Source: Chryseobacterium sp. JUb7
Lineage (GTDB): Bacteria; Bacteroidota; Bacteroidia; Flavobacteriales; Weeksellaceae
Length of the DNA: 64,000 bases
Assembly (NCBI RefSeq): GCF_024806495.1
Contig: NZ_JANUFF010000015.1
Coordinates: forward strand, 47,024-111,023
Direction: 5' to 3'
The notes beneath the pieces are model-generated. The model was not told the origin of the DNA. It worked only from the letters and a program-made list of their open reading frames with translations, and did no database searches. This document shows positions 32,307 to 39,511 of this stretch, piece after piece. Within the stretch, counting starts at the first letter, position 1. The number at the start of each line of letters is the position of its first letter. Both the position numbers and the translations under genes were made by a program.

Positions 32307-33575
32307 ATGAATGACCAGATACAAGAAACCAAAAATTTTTTGCAGGAGCTGAGTGAGCGACTCTACATTTATATCAGTAGTGTATCGCCGCCCGGACTGG
32401 ATTGGATTTTCCATATCATTGTAAAATTATTTTTACTTTGCGCGATATTTTTAGTGATTGATTTTGTCTTCAAGTTTGTTATCAATTATATTTTTCGTTT
32501 TTTTCATAATGAAAATAAATATCCGGTCATAAGATCTATTTATCAGTCTAAAATCACGAATTCTCTTGCGCATTTCGCTGCATTGGCGATCGTGGGAACG
32601 ATGCACAGTTCGATATTTCCGATCACAGCCCTCCCAAAAACAACGATTTTTATCATCCGATGTGTTAATTTAGGGTTGGTGCTTATTCTAGCCGGAATGC
32701 TTTACAGATCACTGACGGCTTTTAGAAATTATTTTGTGATCAAACAGGATTTCTATAAAATAATGGCATTGAATGCAATCTCTGAAACTGTAAAAATTTT
32801 AGGGATTTTTATATTCTCATTGGTTGGGATCTGTGTGATATTTGGGATTAAAGGGACTACTATTGTTGGAAGTCTTGGGGCGATAACAGCAGTACTGGTC
32901 TTGGTTTTCAGGGATACGATCCTGGGATTTGTGACGGGTATTCATGTGGCGACTTCAAAAAGTTTAAAAGTAGGAGATTGGGTGAGTATTCCGAAATACA
33001 GTATTGAAGGTAATATTGCAGATATCAGTCTTTTGACAACCAAAATCAATAATTTTGATAAAACAATTTCTACGATTCCTACCTATGACTTGCTGACTAC
33101 GGAGATTAAAAATCTGCAGGTGATGTCGGAATCCAATACCAGAAGAATTAAAAAATCAATTTATTTTAATATCAATTCATTTAAGTTTTTAACAGAAGAG
33201 GAAATTGAGCGCCTGAAAGAGATTAACCTTATTTCAGACTATCTTCAGGGAAAAAGTGATGAGCTGAAAAAAGAAAAAGAAAACATTGAGCACAGTGATA
33301 AAATAATTAATGGGAGACAGCTTACAAATATCGGTGTCTTCAGATATTATGCTCAGAAATATATAGAAAATGATCCTGATATCGACCAGGAAGGTGCCAT
33401 GATGGTTCGTCAACTGGATATTACGCCTCAGGGACTGCCTTTGGAAATCTATTGTTTTACCAATGATTCAAGATGGGCGCATTTTGAGCAGATTCAGGCA
33501 GATATTTTTGACCATTTGCTGGTTGCTTCAAAAGAATTTGATCTGCAGGTAATGCAGGTGAGTGTAAAAGTGTAA
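32307..33575 (+). CDS. mechanosensitive ion channel, MscS family (YbdG-like)
   Basis: The 422-residue protein has about five membrane helices (to residue ~215) and the MscS pore/beta-domain region: ALVGICVIFGIKGTTIVGSL-like segment, then VLVFRDTILGFVTGIHVATS (about residues 200-219) and VGDWVSIPKYSIEGNIADIS. The C-terminal cytoplasmic domain has the insertion typical of YbdG-type channels rather than short MscS. It probably opens on osmotic downshift. The gene stands alone and the start is supported by a TAAATTTG box. Confidence 0.9.
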   Translation: MNDQIQETKNFLQELSERLYIYISSVSPPGLDWIFHIIVKLFLLCAIFLVIDFVFKFVINYIFRFFHNENKYPVIRSIYQSKITNSLAHFAALAIVGTMHSSIFPITALPKTTIFIIRCVNLGLVLILAGMLYRSLTAFRNYFVIKQDFYKIMALNAISETVKILGIFIFSLVGICVIFGIKGTTIVGSLGAITAVLVLVFRDTILGFVTGIHVATSKSLKVGDWVSIPKYSIEGNIADISLLTTKINNFDKTISTIPTYDLLTTEIKNLQVMSESNTRRIKKSIYFNINSFKFLTEEEIERLKEINLISDYLQGKSDELKKEKENIEHSDKIINGRQLTNIGVFRYYAQKYIENDPDIDQEGAMMVRQLDITPQGLPLEIYCFTNDSRWAHFEQIQADIFDHLLVASKEFDLQVMQVSVKV

Positions 33576-33581
33576 TAAGAG

Positions 33582-33722
33582 AAATTAGAAGTTAGATGTT
33601 AGAATTTAGTTTTAAAATCTAATTTTTTCAGTTAAAATAAAATTAATAGAAATTAGAATTAAGGGTTAAATTTTACATAATCATGTAGACTGACTTCTAA
33701 AATCTAATTTCTAATATCTAAA
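33582..33722. repeat. heptad-based inverted repeats upstream of pdxJ
   Basis: AAATTAGAAGTTAGATGTTA (33582-33601) begins a series of 7-nt units of the form TTAGAAR. A reverse-oriented series (33690-33722) ends 7 nt before the pdxJ start. The two can pair imperfectly over about 25 nt. The same word family occurs after pdxJ and at 16233. Confidence 0.7.
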
Positions 33723-33729
33723 TAAAAAA

Positions 33730-34449
33730 ATGACAAAACTTAGTGTAAACATTAATAAAATTGCAACGATAAGAAATGCAAGAGGTGGCGAAACGCCAAG
33801 TGTAACGGAAGCGGCAATTAAAATTCAGGAATTCGGAGGACAGGGAATTACGATTCACCCGAGACCTGATGAGAGACATATTACAAGAAAAGATGTTTAT
33901 GATCTGAAACCTTTGGTGACCACAGAATTTAATATCGAAGGAAATCCCCACCGTCCTTTTATTGATATGGTGTTGGAGGTTAAACCGGAGCAGGTAACAT
34001 TGGTTCCCGATGCTGATGATGCCATCACTTCAAACGCAGGCTGGGATACAAAAAAACATCTGGATTTTCTTACGGACATCATTGCGGAATTTAAAAATGC
34101 GGGAATCCGTACTTCAATTTTCTTAGATCCGAATCCGGAATTGGTAGAATATGCTGCTAAAACAGGAACAGACAGGATCGAACTGTACACAGAGGCTTAT
34201 GCTAAGAATTATTTAATCAATAAAGAGCAGGCAATAAAACCTTACTATGATACAGCAGTTGTTGCTGCCGAATTTGGTCTGGGGATAAATGCAGGACATG
34301 ATTTAAGCTTGGAAAACCTGAAATATTTTGCAGATGGAATTCCTAATCTACTCGAAGTTTCCATAGGTCATGCCTTGGTTTCAGAAGCTTTATATATGGG
34401 ATTGGAAAATACAGTACAGGCTTATTTGAAGAGACTGGCAAAATGGTAA
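33730..34449 (+). CDS. pdxJ: pyridoxine 5'-phosphate synthase
   Basis: This 239-residue TIM-barrel enzyme condenses 1-deoxyxylulose 5-phosphate with aminoacetone 3-phosphate to make pyridoxine 5'-phosphate (vitamin B6). Diagnostic segments are LSVNINKIATIRNARGG, ITIHPRPDERHI (phosphate and substrate binding; His and Arg-Pro-Asp), EVKPEQVTLVPD and INAGHDLSLENL. The length is normal for the family. It lies between two inverted-repeat regions. Confidence 0.96.
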   Translation: MTKLSVNINKIATIRNARGGETPSVTEAAIKIQEFGGQGITIHPRPDERHITRKDVYDLKPLVTTEFNIEGNPHRPFIDMVLEVKPEQVTLVPDADDAITSNAGWDTKKHLDFLTDIIAEFKNAGIRTSIFLDPNPELVEYAAKTGTDRIELYTEAYAKNYLINKEQAIKPYYDTAVVAAEFGLGINAGHDLSLENLKYFADGIPNLLEVSIGHALVSEALYMGLENTVQAYLKRLAKW

Positions 34450-34460
34450 AAATAGAAACC

Positions 34461-34522
34461 AGAGGTTAGAAATTAGAAGTTACTATTGTGATGTATCAAC
34501 TAATTTCTAGTTTCTAACCTCT
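34461..34522. repeat. inverted repeat downstream of pdxJ
   Basis: AGAGGTTAGAAA (34461-34472) pairs perfectly with TTTCTAACCTCT (34511-34522), and the inner arms continue to pair imperfectly around a ~15-nt loop. It belongs to the same TTAGAAR heptad family as the repeat before pdxJ and could act as a terminator-like hairpin between pdxJ and the hydrolase gene. Confidence 0.75.
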
Positions 34523-34538
34523 AACATCTTATAAAATT

Positions 34539-35318
34539 ATGGAAATTTTACATTCAAAAATATTTGGCGAAAATTTATCGTCTACACCGCTTTTAGTATT
34601 TCACGGTTTGTTTGGAATGCTTGACAACTGGGGAAGTTTCGGGAAGGACCTCGGAGAATTGTTACCGGTTCATTTAATTGATTTGAGGAATCATGGAAGA
34701 AGTTTTCATTCCGAAGATATGTCGCATGACGACCTTGCTGATGATATTGCCAACTATATGAATCATTACGGGATTGAAAAAGCTCATATTCTCGGACATT
34801 CTCTAGGAGGAAAAGCTGTGATGCAGTTTGCTATAAAATACCCGGAGAAGGTTGACAAGCTGATTGTTGTGGATATTTCACCAAAAGCATATCCGCCTCA
34901 TCATCAGGGAATTATTAAAGCTCTCGAAAGTGTGGATTTCAATACGGTAAATTCAAGAAGTGAAGTGGAAGCGGTATTGAGCCAGTATATTCCTGAGAGG
35001 TCTACCATTCAGTTTTTGGTAAAAAACCTGTATTGGGATGATGATAAAAAGCTAAAATGGAGATTTAATCTGAAAACGTTATCGGAAAAATACACCGAAT
35101 TTGTTTCTAATGCGATAAAATTTGGCGTTTTTGATGGTGATACTTTATTCATTGCCGGAGGAAATTCTAATTATATCCTTCCACAGGATGAATTTGCGAT
35201 TAAGCAACAGTTTCCGAAGGAAAAAATTGTTACCATCAAAAATGCAGGCCATTGGGTTCAGGCAGAAAATCCGGTTGATTTTGCGAAAGTTGTGAAGGAG
35301 TTTTTGGGATTGGATTAA
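34539..35318 (+). CDS. alpha/beta hydrolase (YbfF-like esterase)
   Basis: The 259-residue protein has the alpha/beta hydrolase fold with oxyanion motif FHGLFGMLDNW (about residues 22-32), nucleophile elbow GHSLGG (about 90-95) and C-terminal His in NAGHWVQAE (about 237-245). DLRNHGRSFHSEDMSHDDLA is typical of the YbfF-type esterases that act on short acyl esters. It is the last gene before the graspetide cluster, 115 nt upstream of the first precursor, but its closest relatives are housekeeping-like, so a role in the cluster is only speculative. Confidence 0.88.
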   Translation: MEILHSKIFGENLSSTPLLVFHGLFGMLDNWGSFGKDLGELLPVHLIDLRNHGRSFHSEDMSHDDLADDIANYMNHYGIEKAHILGHSLGGKAVMQFAIKYPEKVDKLIVVDISPKAYPPHHQGIIKALESVDFNTVNSRSEVEAVLSQYIPERSTIQFLVKNLYWDDDKKLKWRFNLKTLSEKYTEFVSNAIKFGVFDGDTLFIAGGNSNYILPQDEFAIKQQFPKEKIVTIKNAGHWVQAENPVDFAKVVKEFLGLD

Positions 35319-35433
35319 ATTGATTCTCTGGTAGTTCTATTTTAGTTAAAATTTTCTTAAAAAGGTGATTTATTTTTATCTGTATCTTAATTTTTGTATT
35401 TTAGTTTAATCAAATTGCTAAAAATATTAACTT

Positions 35434-35670
35434 ATGAAACAGAAAAACTCAAAAAAACCTTTCTTTGCTTCATTTTTAGAGAAACAAATTCGTGATCCGG
35501 AAAAAGTGAAAGGAGGATTGGAAACAACAGCAGCTCTTGAAGATTCTGTCACCAATGCTTTAAAAGATAATGTAACTTCTGTCATTCATGATAATGTTAC
35601 ACGTCCAGGCGGAGATCATGTAACCGCAAAATATCCTTCTGACGGTGATGAGGATGGCGTTAAGCTTTAA
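35434..35670 (+). CDS. cdnA: multicore graspetide precursor 1 (chryseoviridin-like)
   Basis: This 78-residue precursor has a leader with the ligase-recognition motif PFFASFLE (residues 9-16) and a GG pair (27-28). The core part has four T-x4-D units at an eight-residue period (T32-D37, T40-D45, T48-D53, T56-D61), then a microviridin-type core from T64 (T-A-K-Y-P-S-D-G-D-E). By family chemistry the predicted links are four Thr-to-Asp esters, plus T64-D70 and S69-D72 esters and a K66-E73 amide in the last unit. A weak TAnnTTTG-like box is seen at about 35388-35396 upstream. It is the first of three tandem precursors. Confidence 0.92.
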   Translation: MKQKNSKKPFFASFLEKQIRDPEKVKGGLETTAALEDSVTNALKDNVTSVIHDNVTRPGGDHVTAKYPSDGDEDGVKL

Positions 35671-35697
35671 TGTAAACTAATCCCTTAATCGGAAACC

Positions 35698-35937
35698 ATG
35701 AATAAAAAAAACTCAAAAAAACCTTTTTTCGCTTCGTTTCTTGAGAAACAAGTGAAAGAGCCTGAAACAATTACAGGAGGTACAGGATCACTTACTTCTG
35801 CACTTCAGGATAATGCTACAACACAGCTTAGAGATTCTGTTACTTCTGCGCTGCAGGATCAGTTGACAAAGCCGGGGCTTGATAACGTGACGAGCAAATA
35901 TCCGTCGGACAGCGATGAAATCGGAGAAATTATTTAA
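35698..35937 (+). CDS. cdnA: multicore graspetide precursor 2
   Basis: The 79-residue precursor has PFFASFLE at residues 9-16 and GG at 27-28. Core units are T33-D38, T41-D46, T49-D54 and T57-D62 (eight-residue period, T-x4-D), followed by the terminal core T65-S-K67-Y-P-S70-D71-S-D73-E74. Expected products are four six-residue ester rings and a tricyclic microviridin-like end. The leader is almost the same as in precursor 1 while the ring contents differ (SALQ, TQLR, SALQ, KPGL), which suggests a shared enzyme set with diversified products. It follows precursor 1 by 27 nt. Confidence 0.92.
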   Translation: MNKKNSKKPFFASFLEKQVKEPETITGGTGSLTSALQDNATTQLRDSVTSALQDQLTKPGLDNVTSKYPSDSDEIGEII

Positions 35938-35969
35938 ACTAAACCTATCACATTCAAATTTATATTCCT

Positions 35970-36188
35970 ATGGAAAACAAGAATTCAAAAAAACAACCAT
36001 TCTTTGCATCATTTCTTGAGAAACAATTGAAAGATCCTCAAAAAGTAAAAGGAGGTACAGATATTACAATTCCTGAAAGAGATGTAATTACAAAACCTGC
36101 ATTGGATACCGTTACAAAACCTCAGTACGATATGGCTCAGACGCAGAAATATCCATCTGATGGAGATGATGACGTTCAGTCTGTATAA
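35970..36188 (+). CDS. cdnA: multicore graspetide precursor 3
   Basis: The 72-residue precursor has PFFASFLE at residues 10-17 and GG at 28-29. It has three T-x4-D units (T33-D38, T41-D46, T49-D54) and then a terminal core whose Thr is at 58 rather than the expected 57, because the spacer is three residues (MAQ) instead of two. The final core is T58-Q-K60-Y-P-S63-D64-G-D66-D67, with Asp in place of Glu at the amide-acceptor position. Three of the ring interiors contain Pro. A hairpin terminator follows 46 nt after the stop. Confidence 0.92.
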   Translation: MENKNSKKQPFFASFLEKQLKDPQKVKGGTDITIPERDVITKPALDTVTKPQYDMAQTQKYPSDGDDDVQSV

Positions 36189-36234
36189 AAGATGAGTTGT
36201 TTATATCAATGAACATATTAACAAATTCATATTT

Positions 36235-36267
36235 AAAAGGAAACTTAGCATTTAAGTTTCCTTTTTT
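36235..36267 (+). terminator. hairpin between graspetide precursors and ligases
   Basis: A perfect 13-bp stem (AAAAGGAAACTTA with TAAGTTTCCTTTT), 5-nt loop GCATT and T run end 15 nt before the first ATP-grasp start. Partial read-through would give more precursor mRNA than ligase mRNA. No separate promoter fits in the short gap between it and the ligase gene. Confidence 0.9.
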
Positions 36268-36282
36268 AATAAAATGTAGCAA

Positions 36283-37230
36283 ATGATTCTCTGTATTACG
36301 CATTCAAACGACTTTTATAATATTGATCTGTTTTTTGAATATCTTACTTCTAAAAATATTCCTTATTTCAGGCTCAATTCAGATCATCTCAACAATCTTC
36401 AGAAAATAAATATTAATGAAGATTCATTTGAACTGACTGATGAATCCGGAGCAAGCATCAGTTCAAAAGATATTAAGGCAGTCTGGCACAGAAAATCCTG
36501 GGGAATTGCAGTTCCTGAAGAGCTGGATGAAGAATATGAGAAAATATTTCTGAAAGAATACGGAAGTCTGCGTTATAACCTTTTTACCGTATTGGAAGAT
36601 CTTCCCTGGATCAACCCTTTTGGAAAAGAAGCAAAAATTGACGGAAATAAAATGTTCCAGCTTAAAATAGCTCAAAAACATAACCTCCATATTCCCAAAA
36701 CTCTTTTTTCTAATGATGAAGAGAAAATATTAACTTTCTTCCGCGAATATTGTCATGGAAAAGCTGTGGCAAAGCTACATGGAGCCATCAAAAAATCGAT
36801 GAATGGAGAAAATTTTCTTTCAACAACGATTATTGAGGAAGAGAACCTTGAGCATCTTGCCGATATTGCTTATTGTCCCATGATTTTTCAGCCTTATATT
36901 GAAAAAGAATATGAGCTCAGAATCGTTTATGTGGATGGTGAATTTTTTACCGGAAAAATTAATAACAGCGAAAATGCAGATTGGAGAGTCAATCATGAAA
37001 GTTTCTTTTGGTCTGTTTACGAGTTGCCGGAAGATATTAAATACAATTTGACCTCCATGATGAATGAGATGGGTCTTTATCTGGGAGCGATCGATATGAT
37101 TAAAGGCAGAGACGGAAATTATCATTTTCTGGAAGTAAATCCGCAGGGAGAATGGGGAATGCTGCAAAAAGACCTGAATTTCCCTATTGCACAAAAAATA
37201 GCTGATTATCTTATTAAAAGAATACAATAA
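36283..37230 (+). CDS. cdnB: graspetide ATP-grasp ligase, MdnB/CdnB-like
   Basis: This 315-residue ATP-grasp enzyme resembles MdnB of microviridin clusters, which makes the Lys-to-Glu amide. Shared elements are an opening beta strand CITHSNDFYNID, AVWHRKSWG (about residues 66-74), the ATP-binding Lys in AVAKLHGAIKKSMNG, YCPMIFQPYIEKEYELRIVY, and the metal-binding end FLEVNPQGEWGML (E-x-N), which is the version seen in MdnB rather than MdnC. It starts just after the attenuator-like hairpin and is followed 3 nt later by the MdnC-like gene. Assignment of the amide reaction is inferred from this similarity. Confidence 0.88.
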   Translation: MILCITHSNDFYNIDLFFEYLTSKNIPYFRLNSDHLNNLQKININEDSFELTDESGASISSKDIKAVWHRKSWGIAVPEELDEEYEKIFLKEYGSLRYNLFTVLEDLPWINPFGKEAKIDGNKMFQLKIAQKHNLHIPKTLFSNDEEKILTFFREYCHGKAVAKLHGAIKKSMNGENFLSTTIIEEENLEHLADIAYCPMIFQPYIEKEYELRIVYVDGEFFTGKINNSENADWRVNHESFFWSVYELPEDIKYNLTSMMNEMGLYLGAIDMIKGRDGNYHFLEVNPQGEWGMLQKDLNFPIAQKIADYLIKRIQ

Positions 37231-37233
37231 CCA

Positions 37234-38238
37234 ATGAACAAAATTTTAATAATTACCCACACAGGAGATAACTTTTCAATCCAAAAAGTAACAGAATACA
37301 TCGAAAAAAATAATTGTGAAGTAGTCCGCTTCGATGTAGATCTTTATCCTTTACAAAATAAATTATCAACGATTTTTGAAGACGGTCAGTGGATCAGTGT
37401 TCTGGAAACTGCTGATAAAAAACATCGTCTTGATGATATCGCTGCCGTATGGTACAGAAGAGCTTACAATATCGGGGATGGTCTGAAGGAAGAGCTTGAT
37501 TCCAAATTCTACGGTGCAGCGATGGGAGAGATCCGTAATACACTTTTCGGGTTTTTAGAATCTATTGATGTTTATTCTTTAGGAAAACCAAGTGTTTACA
37601 GAAGACTGGACAGTAAAGAGGAACAATTGAAAATTGCCGATAAAATAGGATTTAAAGTTCCTGAAACCTGCCTGACCAATAATCCTGATCATGCGAGACA
37701 GTTTATCATTAAACATCAGAATGTAGTGGCAAAAATGCAAACCGGATTTGCCATTTATGAAGACGGAATTGAAAGTGTCGTATTTACGAATGTGGTTAAA
37801 GAAGATAGATTAGAAGAAATTGATTCTCTTTTATATTGTCCGATGCAGTTTCAGAAAATGATTCAGAAGAAAAAAGAACTTCGCGTGACGGTAGTTGGCC
37901 GCGATGTGTATGCTTTTGAAATTGATTCCCAGCAGTTTGAAGATGCTAAGGTAGACTGGCGGAAAGACGGAGTCAATTTAATTGATAAATGGCAGCCGAC
38001 AGAGCTTCCGAAAGATATTGAAGAAAAAGTACTGGAGCTTTTAGATGTTTATAATGTTGATTACGGAGCTCTGGATATTATTGTTTCCCCTGAAGACGAA
38101 TATTTTTTCATTGAAATCAATGCTGCAGGTGAGTTTTTCTGGCTGGACAATCTTACAGAAGGAAACCTCATTTCAAAAAGTATTGCCGATGTTCTATGTG
38201 ATAAGGCACCGAGAAGAAATAATATGATTTTAGTGTAA
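37234..38238 (+). CDS. cdnC: graspetide ATP-grasp ligase, MdnC/CdnC-like
   Basis: The 334-residue ATP-grasp enzyme closely resembles MdnC/CdnC, which form omega-ester rings between Thr/Ser and Asp/Glu. Matching segments are VVRFDVDLYPLQ, AAVWYRRAYN, VAKMQTGFAIYEDG, LLYCPMQFQKMIQKKKELRV, EIDSQQFEDAKVDWRKDG and FIEINAAGEFFWLD with the E-x-N metal site. The CdnC enzyme of Chryseobacterium gregarium installs several single rings plus the microviridin-type bicycle in one multicore peptide, and that would be needed for the precursors here. It follows the CdnB-like gene by 3 nt, and a terminator lies 33 nt downstream. Confidence 0.92.
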   Translation: MNKILIITHTGDNFSIQKVTEYIEKNNCEVVRFDVDLYPLQNKLSTIFEDGQWISVLETADKKHRLDDIAAVWYRRAYNIGDGLKEELDSKFYGAAMGEIRNTLFGFLESIDVYSLGKPSVYRRLDSKEEQLKIADKIGFKVPETCLTNNPDHARQFIIKHQNVVAKMQTGFAIYEDGIESVVFTNVVKEDRLEEIDSLLYCPMQFQKMIQKKKELRVTVVGRDVYAFEIDSQQFEDAKVDWRKDGVNLIDKWQPTELPKDIEEKVLELLDVYNVDYGALDIIVSPEDEYFFIEINAAGEFFWLDNLTEGNLISKSIADVLCDKAPRRNNMILV

Positions 38239-38270
38239 AATAATAGCATTCAATCACTAAATAATAACTG

Positions 38271-38292
38271 AGCGGGCTTTAGCCCGCTTTTA
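38271..38292 (+). terminator. terminator after the graspetide cluster
   Basis: AGCGGGC and GCCCGCT pair across a TTTA loop, followed by a T run. The GC-rich stem stands out from the local DNA and resembles the palindromes at 22010. The rest of the gap to 38498 holds no gene. Confidence 0.8.
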
Positions 38293-38497
38293 ACCTCTCT
38301 GAAATTCAATGGCTTCAGCCAAAACTTATATTATCAGGTATAAAGGGAATTAAATAACAAATTAAGATGAGATTCTCCTTTAAAAATCGCAAATTTGCAG
38401 ATGCTATTTTCGAGTAATTTTTTTCATGAAAATGAAGAATTGCCGGATAGAAAATATTATCATATTTTAGTCAATAATCAAGCAGAAATATAATTTG

Positions 38498-39511
38498 ATG
38501 GTTTTTGTAACGGGTGCCACCGGAATTTTGGGCAGAGTAATTGTTTTGGAGCTTCTTAAAAAGGGCAAAAAAGTACGTGCTGCCAAAAGACCTGCAAGTA
38601 ATGTAAACGAAGTAAGACATTCCTATACATTTTATACGGAAAATCCAGATGATTTTTTTAATAAAATTGAATGGGTAAATGTAGATTTTGATGATATTCA
38701 TTCTTTGCAGGATGCTTTGAAAGGAGTCGATGAAGTATATCATTGTGCTGCAAAAGTAGGGTTCAATCCTAAAGATGATAAAGAAATGTACCATACCAAT
38801 GTAAAAGGTACCGAAAATTTATTATTTGCCTGTGAGGGTTCTGAGGTTAAAAAATTTCTTCATGTCAGCAGTATTGCAGTTCTGGATCTTTTTAATGAAA
38901 AAGGGGAATTAGACGAAAGTTCAGATTTTAATCCGAAAGAAGAACACTCTGCTTATGCGATCTCAAAACATCTTTCTGAAATGGAGGTATGGAGAGCCTC
39001 TGCAGAAGGTTTGAACACAGTCATTGTAAATCCAGGAATGATCATAGGTAGTGGAAACTGGGGCCAGAGCAGTGGTGATATTTTTCCGACTTTTGAAAAA
39101 AACGGATTTACATTTTCCGGAGGAACAAGCTACGCAGATGTAAGAGATGTCGCCAAAATTTCCATAGAGCTGATGGAAAAAAATATCTTTGGTGAACGTT
39201 TTATTATTATTTCGGAAAATGAAAAATATGCAGAGTTGGCGAAACAGATCAGACCGAAATTAGGATTAAAAGAAGCGAAAGTTCTCACAAAATTTCAGCT
39301 AAATGCCGGAAGATGGGCCAATATCCTTTTTGGATGGCTGATTCCTCCGTTAAGAATGATCACAAAAACCAATATAGAAGCCATTTCATCACTCAATATT
39401 ATTTCCAATCAAAAAATTAAAGATAGGATTGATTATCAGTTCATTCCTGTTTCAGAAAGTATTGATTTTCATCTCAAAAATTATATTAACGACAAAAAGC
39501 TGAAGAAATGA
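38498..39511 (+). CDS. NAD-dependent epimerase/dehydratase (extended SDR)
   Basis: From ATG at 38498 this is a 337-residue extended short-chain dehydrogenase: nucleotide-binding GATGILG (about residues 6-12), VYHCAAKVGF in the middle, and the YAISK catalytic pair (Tyr and Lys, about 151-155). It resembles 3-beta-hydroxysteroid dehydrogenase/dihydroflavonol reductase-like enzymes. A TTG codon just before the ATG is also in frame. It overlaps the acyl-CoA ligase gene by 4 nt, so a role with acyl substrates is plausible but unproven. Confidence 0.88.
   Translation: MVFVTGATGILGRVIVLELLKKGKKVRAAKRPASNVNEVRHSYTFYTENPDDFFNKIEWVNVDFDDIHSLQDALKGVDEVYHCAAKVGFNPKDDKEMYHTNVKGTENLLFACEGSEVKKFLHVSSIAVLDLFNEKGELDESSDFNPKEEHSAYAISKHLSEMEVWRASAEGLNTVIVNPGMIIGSGNWGQSSGDIFPTFEKNGFTFSGGTSYADVRDVAKISIELMEKNIFGERFIIISENEKYAELAKQIRPKLGLKEAKVLTKFQLNAGRWANILFGWLIPPLRMITKTNIEAISSLNIISNQKIKDRIDYQFIPVSESIDFHLKNYINDKKLKK

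Noticed and set aside
34539..35318. Alpha/beta hydrolase as a tailoring enzyme of the graspetide cluster
   Set aside because: It looks like a housekeeping YbfF-type esterase and is 115 nt away from the first precursor; adjacency alone is not enough.
35371..35404. Promoter boxes before the first graspetide precursor
   Set aside because: Several TAnnTTTG-like words (near 35371, 35388 and 35397) occur in AT-rich DNA but none has both a good -7 and a -33 TTTG at standard spacing, so no single site can be chosen.
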